From Paenibacillus_AR mesotrionivorans (GTDB lineage: Bacteria > Bacillota > Bacilli > Paenibacillales > NBRC-103111), in assembly GCF_046098205.1 (NCBI RefSeq), contig NZ_JBJURJ010000001.1, forward strand, positions 372,001 through 436,000: 64,000 bases of DNA. Reading direction: 5' to 3'. Below, piece by piece: positions 43,506 to 50,418 of this stretch. The position numbers and the translations under genes were made by a program. The notes below the pieces were generated by a model. That model made no database searches, was not told where the DNA came from, and saw only the letters and a program-made list of their open reading frames with translations. The number at the start of each line of letters is the position of its first letter. The stretch's first letter is position 1.

Positions 43506-44401
43506 GGGGCATTCCCTCCCTTCACAAGATCCTCCATCAGAATATCCGCAACCGTCTTGGCGATGATCTTCCCTGCCGTCTTCGGCGCCACAATCCCGGG
43601 AAGCCCCGGAGCCAGCATAGCCTTGACACCGCGTTTTTCGGCAAACCGGAAGTCCGTGCCCCCCGGTCTGGAGGCCAAATCAATAATCAAGGCACGGTGA
43701 GGAATATGCGCTATCACCTGTGCGGTTACAATTGGAGCCGGAACCGTGTTGAACAGGAAATCCACATCCTGCACCTGGGCGATCAGATCCCGGGTATAAA
43801 AGGGCTGGAAGCCCATCTCCCACGCTCTTGCATAATCCTCCGGCTTGCGGACTCCGGCCTTAACATGGGCACCCAGCCCCTTCAAGGTACGGGCCAGGGT
43901 CAACCCCGTCCGTCCGATGCCCAGCACCATACTGACAGAGCCGTGGATCGTAAAATCGGTATGCTGAATCGCCATCATAATGGCGCCTTCCGCTGTGGGA
44001 ATAGAATTGAAAATCGCCACATCGTCACGGTCAAACATTTCGACGAGCCGGATTCCCTCCTCCTTACACAACTCGCGGAGATAATTCTTGGCCATGCCTG
44101 TAAAAATCTTCGCATGCTTAGGCAGCGCCGCCACCAGTTCACGGGTCAGCACCAGCTCCTCCGTTCCGAAGACTGATTCCACCTTGCCTGCATCATCCGT
44201 GCCGACAGCCGGCAGAATGAGCACATCCGCCTTTTCCAGCACATCCAGCGTCAATTTGGCCCGGGCCGCTCCATTTATAGGCATCTGCAGATTGTCGAAG
44301 CCGATTAATTGCACACCTGCATCCAGCTCCAGCAGCTTCTGGATCACCTCCAGCTGGCGGGCATCCCCGCCGATCAATACCACCTGCGTTTCGGTGAGCA
44401 C
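43502..44401 (-). CDS. dpaA: Dipicolinate synthase subunit A
   Basis: The 299 residues include an N-terminal domain (VVLIGGDARQLEVI) and an NAD(P) Rossmann domain (LGIGRTGLTLARTLKGLGA, about 160). It oxidises the dihydrodipicolinate precursor in sporulation. I use GTG at 44401 (MLTETQVV), which has AAAGGGG about 8 bases upstream and gives the family's length; the open frame continues 41 codons further without homology. A sigma-K-like promoter lies just before it. Confidence 0.94.
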   Translation of the reverse strand: MLTETQVVLIGGDARQLEVIQKLLELDAGVQLIGFDNLQMPINGAARAKLTLDVLEKADVLILPAVGTDDAGKVESVFGTEELVLTRELVAALPKHAKIFTGMAKNYLRELCKEEGIRLVEMFDRDDVAIFNSIPTAEGAIMMAIQHTDFTIHGSVSMVLGIGRTGLTLARTLKGLGAHVKAGVRKPEDYARAWEMGFQPFYTRDLIAQVQDVDFLFNTVPAPIVTAQVIAHIPHRALIIDLASRPGGTDFRFAEKRGVKAMLAPGLPGIVAPKTAGKIIAKTVADILMEDLVKGGNAP

Positions 44402-44433
44402 CCATACACACCCCTTTCCGTCCTTCAATATCT

Positions 44434-44461
44434 CATGGTATGCGCGAGGGGAGCGCTGGGT
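44434..44461 (-). promoter_or_regulatory. Candidate sigma-K promoter for dpaAB
   Basis: Minus strand AC, 17-base spacer, CATACCATG, close to the sigma-K pattern AC-N16/17-CATANNNTA (last base differs). It is about 33 bases before the dpaA start, and dpaA is a known sigma-K target in Bacillus. Confidence 0.5.
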
Positions 44462-44530
44462 TACTGCCCAGCCTGTCCGCTGGGAGCTTAGAGAGCAAAC
44501 CTGAACAGGCACCCTAATTCGCACAGAAAC

Positions 44531-44566
44531 AAAAAAACACCGGCATCTCCCTGGAGAGACCCGGCG
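44531..44566 (-). terminator. Terminator after dut
   Basis: CGCCGG...TCTC pairs with GAGA...CCGGTG, followed on the minus strand by TTTTTTT. It isolates dpaAB from dut. Confidence 0.87.
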
Positions 44567-44601
44567 TTTCTTAACAGGCGGAGAATCCGCGCTATGTTGG
44601 T

Positions 44602-45048
44602 TTAGTTGGTTCCGGTATGCCCGAAGCCGCCGGCACCCCGTTCGGTGTCCGTCAGTGCTTCTACTTCCATCAGGGCTACCTCAGGTACAATCTGAATTAC
44701 CATCTGGGCAATCCGTTCGTTACGGGTGATGGTAAACGGCTCCTGCCCCAAATTAATGAGCAGCACCTTCACCTCGCCGCGGTAATCCGCATCTATGGTG
44801 CCCGGCGAGTTGAGGCAGGTGATGCCATGCTTCAACGCAAGCCCACTGCGCGGACGGACCTGGGCCTCCAGGCCACGCTCCATGCTCATGGCAAACCCGG
44901 TAGGAATCAGCTTCCGCTCTCCGGGCTGCAGGATAACCGGCTCGGCTACCGCAGCGTGGAGATCAAAGCCGCTGGCCAGCTCTGACATCCGCTTGGGTAA
45001 GAGAACATCCTCATTGCCCGGCAGTCTTTTCAGTTGCACTTGAAACAA
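44602..45048 (-). CDS. dut: Deoxyuridine 5'-triphosphate nucleotidohydrolase (dUTPase)
   Basis: The 148-residue trimeric dUTPase has its motifs in order: SGFDLHA (1), PRSGLA (2), GTIDADYRGEV (3), RIAQMV (4) and the C-terminal GAGGFGHTGT (5). It removes dUTP and supplies dUMP. The start is TTG, 6 bases after GGAGGG, and the gene overlaps the 3' end of mlpA by 38 bases. In Bacillus this place holds ymxH instead; dut here is a local rearrangement. Confidence 0.95.
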   Translation of the reverse strand: MFQVQLKRLPGNEDVLLPKRMSELASGFDLHAAVAEPVILQPGERKLIPTGFAMSMERGLEAQVRPRSGLALKHGITCLNSPGTIDADYRGEVKVLLINLGQEPFTITRNERIAQMVIQIVPEVALMEVEALTDTERGAGGFGHTGTN

Positions 45049-46291
45049 AGGTATCCCTCCTGAATTCCTTGATGGCTTCGTCCGACTGGCCTACCATGGC
45101 CAATGCAAACGGACGGTTGAAAATCTCCCGGGTCAGCTCCCGCACCTGCTCCAGCTGTACGCTTTCGATACGCTCAATGATCTCATCTAAGGTGTAGTGC
45201 CTGCCCAGCATCAGCTCGTTTTTGCCCAACCGGTTCATGCGGCTGCTGGTGCTTTCGAGACTCAGAATCAGGCTGCCCTTCAGCTGCTCCTTGCCCTTGC
45301 GCAGCTCGGCCTCGGACATGCCGTTGTGGATGATGTCCCCGATAATCTCCATGGAGACCTTCAGCACTTCCTCGGTTTGTTTCGGCGCTGTGCCGGTATA
45401 GATGGTAAATACGCCGGAGTCCAGATACGCCGTATGATACGAATAGACCGAATAAGCCAGCCCTCTTTTTTCGCGGATCTCCTGGAACAGACGGGAGCTC
45501 ATGCCGCCGCCGATGGCGTTGTTCAAAAGAATCATGGCATACTGCCGTTCATCCTTCATAGAGCAGCCCGGCAAGGACAGACAGATGTGGTTTTGCTCCG
45601 TTGTTTTATGATGATAGAGCAAATCCGAATGGAATACCGGCTTCTCCAGAGGGATGTCCCTCCCGGCATTGGCGTACCCGCCGAAGTGCTCCTCCACCAG
45701 CTTCATCACATCGTCATTGAAATTGCCGGCCATGCTCACAACAATGTTGCCGATGCCGTAAAACTCCTCCATATATGTCTTCAGATCCTCGGATTGGAAT
45801 CGGTGGAGATTTTCCTCCAGACCCAGAATGGTCTGCCCGAGGGAGTGATCGCCGAATACCGCTTTGGCCATCAGGTCATGAACCAGATCATCCGGAGTAT
45901 CCTCGTACATGGAGATTTCCTCCAGGATGACGTTGCGCTCCTTATCCAGCTCCACCGGATCGAAGCGGGAGTGGAAGAACATATCCGCCAGCACCTCCAT
46001 GGCCAGAGGCAGATGCTCATCCAGAACCTTCACGTAGTAGCAGGTATACTCCTTGGTGGTAAACGCATTTATGTTACCGCCGATGCCATCGAAAATCTCC
46101 GCAATATCCTTGGCGGAATGGCGGTCCGTTCCTTTAAACAGCATGTGCTCGATAAAGTGGGAAATCCCGTTTTGGGCCCGGGTCTCGTTGCGGGAGCCCG
46201 TTTTGGCCCATATGCCAAAGGAAACGGACCGGCAAGTGGGGATATGCTCCAGCACAACTCTCAATCCGTTAGGCAATGTATAATGATTCAA
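45011..46291 (-). CDS. mlpA: M16-family peptidase MlpA (YmxG)
   Basis: The 426 residues form an M16B zinc peptidase with HFIEH (about 46-50) and the downstream Glu in LEEISMYE. In Bacillus the mlpA product is a processing-protease-like protein linked to negative control of secreted protease expression. The start is TTG with AAGGAGG 7 bases upstream. A GTTTTCGC hairpin ends just before the ribosome site. Confidence 0.94.
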   Translation of the reverse strand: MNHYTLPNGLRVVLEHIPTCRSVSFGIWAKTGSRNETRAQNGISHFIEHMLFKGTDRHSAKDIAEIFDGIGGNINAFTTKEYTCYYVKVLDEHLPLAMEVLADMFFHSRFDPVELDKERNVILEEISMYEDTPDDLVHDLMAKAVFGDHSLGQTILGLEENLHRFQSEDLKTYMEEFYGIGNIVVSMAGNFNDDVMKLVEEHFGGYANAGRDIPLEKPVFHSDLLYHHKTTEQNHICLSLPGCSMKDERQYAMILLNNAIGGGMSSRLFQEIREKRGLAYSVYSYHTAYLDSGVFTIYTGTAPKQTEEVLKVSMEIIGDIIHNGMSEAELRKGKEQLKGSLILSLESTSSRMNRLGKNELMLGRHYTLDEIIERIESVQLEQVRELTREIFNRPFALAMVGQSDEAIKEFRRDTFVSSATEKTAGQ

Positions 46292-46309
46292 ATGTGTTCC
46301 TCCTTAAGG

Positions 46310-46329
46310 GTTTTCGCGTAAGCGAAAAC
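46310..46329. other. Hairpin upstream of the mlpA ribosome site
   Basis: GTTTTCGC and GCGAAAAC pair perfectly around GTAA, ending about 5 bases before the AAGGAGG of mlpA. There is no T tract. Confidence 0.5.
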
Positions 46330-46382
46330 TGGCTTCGCAAGCATCCGTGGGTCATTCTTCGTGCTGCGCAACCTTAAGTTTA

Positions 46383-47453
46383 TCACTTGCCCAGACTGGT
46401 TTCCAGTTCCGGCACCCGTTCGGGAGAAATTAATTCACTAACCGTGCCCAAGGCAAGCCCCTTTTGCTTGGCAGCCCTGATCATGCCGGGCAGTGCCTGG
46501 GAGGCCGAGGCAGTGGGATGCATCAGAATCATGGCCCCCGGCTCCAGCTTGGACGTTATCTTGGTGACCACATCCTCCGCCCGGGGCTTTTGCCAATCCA
46601 CCGTATCGATAGTCCACAGAATGGTCCGCAGCTTCATGCTGTATGCAATCTCAACTGTCTCCTGGTCGTAATCCCCTGAAGGTGGAGCAAACAGCGTATT
46701 TTTTACCCCGATCTTCTCCAGCAGCTCCTGGGTTTTGCGGATTTCCTCCTCCGCCTTGGTGCGGGACAGCTGGCTCATATTCTTATGTGTATAGGCGTGA
46801 TTGGACAGTTCATGCCCGGCCGCTCCGATTTCCTTGGCCTTCTCCAGATTTTTGGACAACCAGGTCCCGTCAAAAAAGAAGGTGGCATGGACATTTTCCT
46901 TTCGCAGCGTTTCCAGCATGGAAGGCAGGTACTCATCTCCCCAGGCCACATTAATCATCATGGACACCATTTTTTTGTCGGGATTGCCCCGGTAAATGGG
47001 CTGCGCCCCCAGATCATCCAGCTTTACCTGCGGTGTTATCTCCTTATATACATAAGGAATTGGGCTTCCCGATGGAAGCGGCAGGGCCAGCCGGTAGGTT
47101 TTGTCCACGTCGATCTCCCGTCCGTTCAGCTCCGGGATGGCCTTCCAGATCCGGTCCAGCCGGGCATTCTTAGGAGAGATGCGGGTTTTCTCGGCTTCAT
47201 CCCGGATCCGCTCCAGAAGCTGCGGGTCGGAGTCCTCCGCCGCGCGGCCCCATACGGCCACTGCCTGGGGTTCTCCTCCAGGAAGTGACGCCTCCCTTAC
47301 GCTTGCGGCAGTCATCCGCCTCTGCTGGGTCCCGGTCCCGTTTTGCACATCCGTTATATACTGCATCACCGCAGGCGTGCGGCTGATCCCCCATACCATC
47401 AATGCCACCGACAACAGTGTCAGGGCTTTTATCCGCGGATCTCTCACATTCAT
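46383..47453 (-). CDS. ylxY: Polysaccharide deacetylase-family protein YlxY
   Basis: The 356 residues have an N-terminal membrane helix (about 8-24), a variable region and a NodB deacetylase domain (about 165-345). The domain has MINVAWGDEYLP, NHAYTHKNMS and APPSGDYD. Several metal ligands differ from active enzymes (WGDE instead of the usual TFDD), as in Bacillus YlxY, which may be non-catalytic. It lies before mlpA as in Bacillus. The internal ATG is used; the ribosome site is modest. Confidence 0.9.
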   Translation of the reverse strand: MNVRDPRIKALTLLSVALMVWGISRTPAVMQYITDVQNGTGTQQRRMTAASVREASLPGGEPQAVAVWGRAAEDSDPQLLERIRDEAEKTRISPKNARLDRIWKAIPELNGREIDVDKTYRLALPLPSGSPIPYVYKEITPQVKLDDLGAQPIYRGNPDKKMVSMMINVAWGDEYLPSMLETLRKENVHATFFFDGTWLSKNLEKAKEIGAAGHELSNHAYTHKNMSQLSRTKAEEEIRKTQELLEKIGVKNTLFAPPSGDYDQETVEIAYSMKLRTILWTIDTVDWQKPRAEDVVTKITSKLEPGAMILMHPTASASQALPGMIRAAKQKGLALGTVSELISPERVPELETSLGK

Positions 47454-47530
47454 GTACGTTAAGCACCTCGACATATACTTATTTTTCTCATAGTATGCCT
47501 AATTGGACAAGGTTATGTGATGAGGAATGC

Positions 47531-47570
47531 AAAAAAATCCGCCCCGCGCCGGAAAAGGCGTATAGGGGCA
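47531..47570 (-). terminator. Terminator after the MerR gene
   Basis: TGCCCC and CGCC pair with GGCG and GGGGCG, followed on the minus strand by ATTTTTTT. Confidence 0.8.
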
Positions 47571-47720
47571 GATACGAAGGGAGCTATGGTCAGACAGAGA
47601 TAGCTGCATGGTGAGGAAACCAAACTATACAGGGTAAGTCATGCCCACTGAGATGAGGCATTTTGAGCAATAGCAATCATTTTATGTATGCTACTCCATA
47701 CTGGTGCGGCCACCTGCATT

Positions 47721-48668
47721 TCAGGAGCGGGCAGGCTGCCGGAGCACTATAGGCACAAACAAATCCATCATATGGTATCCCGTACATTCTTTAAACACCT
47801 TCGGCGTAAAAATATGTCCCATATCATAACGTTCATGCGGATCATTAGCGGAGGTCGATACCTCAAAGTGCTCATTCTGATCCACCCACTTGTGAATCAG
47901 GGCATTCACCTTCGGTATTTCGTCACCATCAATTGCGGATGCAACCGCATACAATCCGCCCGGAAAAGAAATGACCTCAAATCCGCCGGTATCCTCCATT
48001 CCATGGGTCAGCGCAAACAGCCACTCGAACCGGTTGGTCCGGGTATTAAACCACATAAAATCCCGGGGTGTCAGGTAATGCCGGGTATCGATGGCGCTGA
48101 ACCAACGGTCAAACACTTCCAGCTCCGCCTCTCCCGAACAGGCCATTTTCACCGGAGGGAGCTTGATCACACGGACATCAGGCAGCCGCTCCAGCTTCTC
48201 CGTCACCTCCAGCATCCGGGTAACTGTTTCCGGCTGATCCTCATCGAGGGAAGCAGCAACCAGCTGGCCTTCCATTCCTTTGGCTTTTTCGAAAAGAAGG
48301 CGGATATCCCCGGCATCGGGAAAAGGAGAGCCTTCAATCAGCCGGATAAACTCCAGCACAATCTCCTTCAGCTCCTGCAAAAGCGCCATCTCCCCATCGA
48401 TACCCGCTACCTTCCCGCTAAGCACCTCCATTAATACCTCCGTACCGGGAGAACTGAAAATGCGGGAGATATCCTTTACACTAATGTTCAGCTTGCGCAG
48501 CACCAGAATCTGCTCCAGCCGTTTTAACGCCTGTCCGTCATACATCCGGTACGCATAATCTCCGCTTCGTACACTCGCAAGCAGACCCATGTCCTCGTAA
48601 TACCGGAGCGTGCGGGCCGTAATATCATACTTCAACGCCACTTCCCTGATCTTCACCAGCTCTTCCAT
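47721..48668 (-). CDS. MerR-family regulator with C-terminal effector-binding domain
   Basis: The 315 residues have a MerR winged HTH (VKIREVALKYDITARTLRYYEDMGLL, about 5-30), a coiled coil (about 80-135) and a GyrI/AraC-type effector-binding domain (about 155-310). Such regulators sense small organic molecules. A promoter with the 19-base MerR-type spacer lies 39 bases upstream, so it probably controls itself. With the AraC gene upstream it forms an inserted regulator pair between pnp and ylxY. Confidence 0.88.
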   Translation of the reverse strand: MEELVKIREVALKYDITARTLRYYEDMGLLASVRSGDYAYRMYDGQALKRLEQILVLRKLNISVKDISRIFSSPGTEVLMEVLSGKVAGIDGEMALLQELKEIVLEFIRLIEGSPFPDAGDIRLLFEKAKGMEGQLVAASLDEDQPETVTRMLEVTEKLERLPDVRVIKLPPVKMACSGEAELEVFDRWFSAIDTRHYLTPRDFMWFNTRTNRFEWLFALTHGMEDTGGFEVISFPGGLYAVASAIDGDEIPKVNALIHKWVDQNEHFEVSTSANDPHERYDMGHIFTPKVFKECTGYHMMDLFVPIVLRQPARS

Positions 48669-48706
48669 GCTAACTCCTCCCAGCTAAGCCTGATTTCTGC
48701 AGCTTC

Positions 48707-48737
48707 AGCATACTCCCTTCCCCTGCGTCAAAGTCAA
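48707..48737 (-). promoter_or_regulatory. MerR-type promoter with a 19-base spacer
   Basis: Minus strand TTGACT, 19-base spacer, TATGCT. The overlong spacer is the hallmark of promoters twisted open by MerR proteins, and it precedes the MerR gene. Confidence 0.75.
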
Positions 48738-48789
48738 GGGGCAGGACCGAAAATTTATAAGCTGGAAGAGCCGTGTCAGGATATATGGA

Positions 48790-49758
48790 TTATAGCTTCC
48801 GCACAGGCCGGATATACTTCCACAACCGCTCCGGATCATGAAACACATAAACGATTCGGCCGGGTGACGTATCCAAGCAGTAACCGCTGCCGGCAAAATC
48901 AAAGTCTGCCATGGCCTTCTCCAACTTTTCCTCCACACTGCGGTTTTCCTGTTCATAATCAAAGGGCCCATGTTCAAAAACCATATACTCGGCTTCGGGA
49001 ATATCCATCATAAGCATTTGCGGCGGTATTTCGCCTTTATAGTCAACAGGAAGACGGACACCGTAACACTCCGTACGGGGGATTCCCCAATCACAGAGCC
49101 TGCCAACCGGATCATGAATGTACGCCATAATTTGACCGCTGCTGCTGTTGGTTTCGCTCCCGCCATCGTCATCCAGCTTGCCCTTGATGCTGTCGAGTAA
49201 ACCGCAAATCGTCTCACAGTCCTGCCCCGGAATAACACTTTGCTTTTGCCAAAAATCCCAATATCCATTACTCTCATAGTTCTTAATGTGTAAAAATTTG
49301 TGTGCGGGAATCGTGACGCCATAAATCTTTAGATCATCTGTAGACTTCATCATACCAATCTCTCCCAACCCAAAAAAGTAGCGGTCAAAGGGGTTTATTT
49401 TGGTACGAAGCACAAGAGGCAGAGGTTTTTTGCGATACTCGCTCGGCGTCACCCCATAGGCTGCCTTAAATGCCCGGGTAAACGCTTCATGAGAGGAAAA
49501 GCCATAATCAAAGGCAATATCCAACATGCTTTTTTCGCTGTCCCGTACCTCTTTGAGCGCAAAGGCTAAATTCCTGTGCCGCAGATAATCCCTAAAAGGC
49601 ATACCCGATATTTCTTTAAACTTTCGAGTCGTATGAAATTCGGAATAACCCAACTTGCGCGAGAGAAAACGCAGTGTTATTGCTTCACCATTCCGATTTT
49701 TAATGCACTCATCAATTTCATCGACGATGAGTTGAATTTGCTTCTGCCACTCGTACAT
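48790..49758 (-). CDS. AraC-family regulator with C-terminal GyrI-like domain
   Basis: The 322 residues start with a double-HTH AraC domain (about 25-110, signature IAFDYGFSSHEAFTRAFKAAYGVTPSEYRK) followed by a GyrI-like effector domain (about 145-320, IYGVTIPAHKFLHIKNYE). I choose the ATG ending at 49758 because GGGGTGA lies 8 bases upstream; a GTG four codons earlier lies in that site. It likely senses small molecules. Its upstream side is the 60-nt repeat array. Confidence 0.9.
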   Translation of the reverse strand: MYEWQKQIQLIVDEIDECIKNRNGEAITLRFLSRKLGYSEFHTTRKFKEISGMPFRDYLRHRNLAFALKEVRDSEKSMLDIAFDYGFSSHEAFTRAFKAAYGVTPSEYRKKPLPLVLRTKINPFDRYFFGLGEIGMMKSTDDLKIYGVTIPAHKFLHIKNYESNGYWDFWQKQSVIPGQDCETICGLLDSIKGKLDDDGGSETNSSSGQIMAYIHDPVGRLCDWGIPRTECYGVRLPVDYKGEIPPQMLMMDIPEAEYMVFEHGPFDYEQENRSVEEKLEKAMADFDFAGSGYCLDTSPGRIVYVFHDPERLWKYIRPVRKL

Positions 49759-49852
49759 TCGTTTGTTCACCCCATTTCAACCACTCTATAGCCATTATAG
49801 GGTAAAGGAAATTGCGAGACTTGATTTGACTTGCGGAATAGGCTGAAGCCTC

Positions 49853-50092
49853 TAAGGTTTGGTCTGCTGAGGACCAGGAGCCAGCGGAGCGATGCGAAAT
49901 GGGCAAGGTATAAGGTTTTGATCTGCCAACGACCAGGAGCCAGCGGAAGCGACGCGGAATGGTCAAGGTTTAAGGTTTTGATCTGCCAACGGCCAGGAGC
50001 CAGCGGAAGCGACGCGGAATGGTCAAGGTTTAAGGTTTTGATCTGCCAACGACCAGGGAGCCAGCGGAAGCGACGCGGAATGGTCAGGCTTT
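49853..50092. repeat. 60-nt tandem array, four units
   Basis: Units begin TAAGGTTT at 49853 (58 bases, diverged), 49911, 49971 and 50031 (last with one inserted G). Units 2 and 3 differ by one base. Each can fold through GACCA...GCG and CGC...TGGTC. The unit length is a multiple of three, so open frames run through it, but no start or ribosome site supports coding. Confidence 0.9.
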
Positions 50093-50241
50093 TAAGGGTT
50101 TGGGTCTTGCTTTAAGGTTTTAACCCCCGAGCTTTCACGCAGCAGCGTGGAGGCGGCTCCTACACCCCCACCCCCTCCAACCCCGCCACCGCCGCTCCCC
50201 CCACGGGCACCACGTACAGGAAGAACACCCACCTAAAGCGG

Positions 50242-50284
50242 ACAGCCCGGAGAAAACGCGGATCACGCGTCTTCTCCGGGCTGT
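50242..50284. terminator. Strong hairpin downstream of pnp
   Basis: ACAGCCCGGAGAA and TTCTCCGGGCTGT form a 13-base stem with an inner ACGCG/CGCGT. No T tract follows on either strand, so it may protect a 3' end rather than terminate. Confidence 0.5.
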
Positions 50285-50379
50285 GTAAGCGACTCCCCCG
50301 CCACCCGCCGCTTCAACGACGGCCCCGCCCCTCAACCGCAAGCCTTGCCGGGGTCTTGGGGCGGCCAGCGCCCAAGTCT

Positions 50380-50399
50380 CCCCCTTTGGCGAAAGGGGG
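50380..50399. repeat. C5T3/A3G5 hairpin just after the pnp stop
   Basis: CCCCCTTT-GGCG-AAAGGGGG, 20 bases past the pnp stop, preceded on the minus strand by CCCCCCTTCC. No T tract follows. Confidence 0.5.
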
Positions 50400-50418
50400 A
50401 AGGGGGGATTCGAAATCA

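Larger units (their letters stand above)
49759..50418. other. 660-base gap between pnp and the AraC gene
   Basis: It holds a 60-nt tandem array (49853-50092), a TATAAT-like -10 for the AraC gene (49794-49799, no clear -35), two hairpins downstream of pnp and GC-rich sequence in between. No protein-coding gene is supported. Confidence 0.6.

Noticed and set aside
44402..44524. N-terminal extension of dpaA
   Set aside because: The frame is open for 41 more codons, but homologs start at the GTG at 44401, which has the ribosome site, and the sigma-K-like promoter lies inside the extension.
49853..50092. CRISPR array
   Set aside because: The 60-base units are repeated whole, with no unique spacers, and no cas genes are present.
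49831..50115. Plus-strand frame coding a 20-residue repeat over the 60-nt array
   Set aside because: It starts at TTG without a ribosome site, and the repeat period being a multiple of three explains the open frame. Kept only as a repeat.
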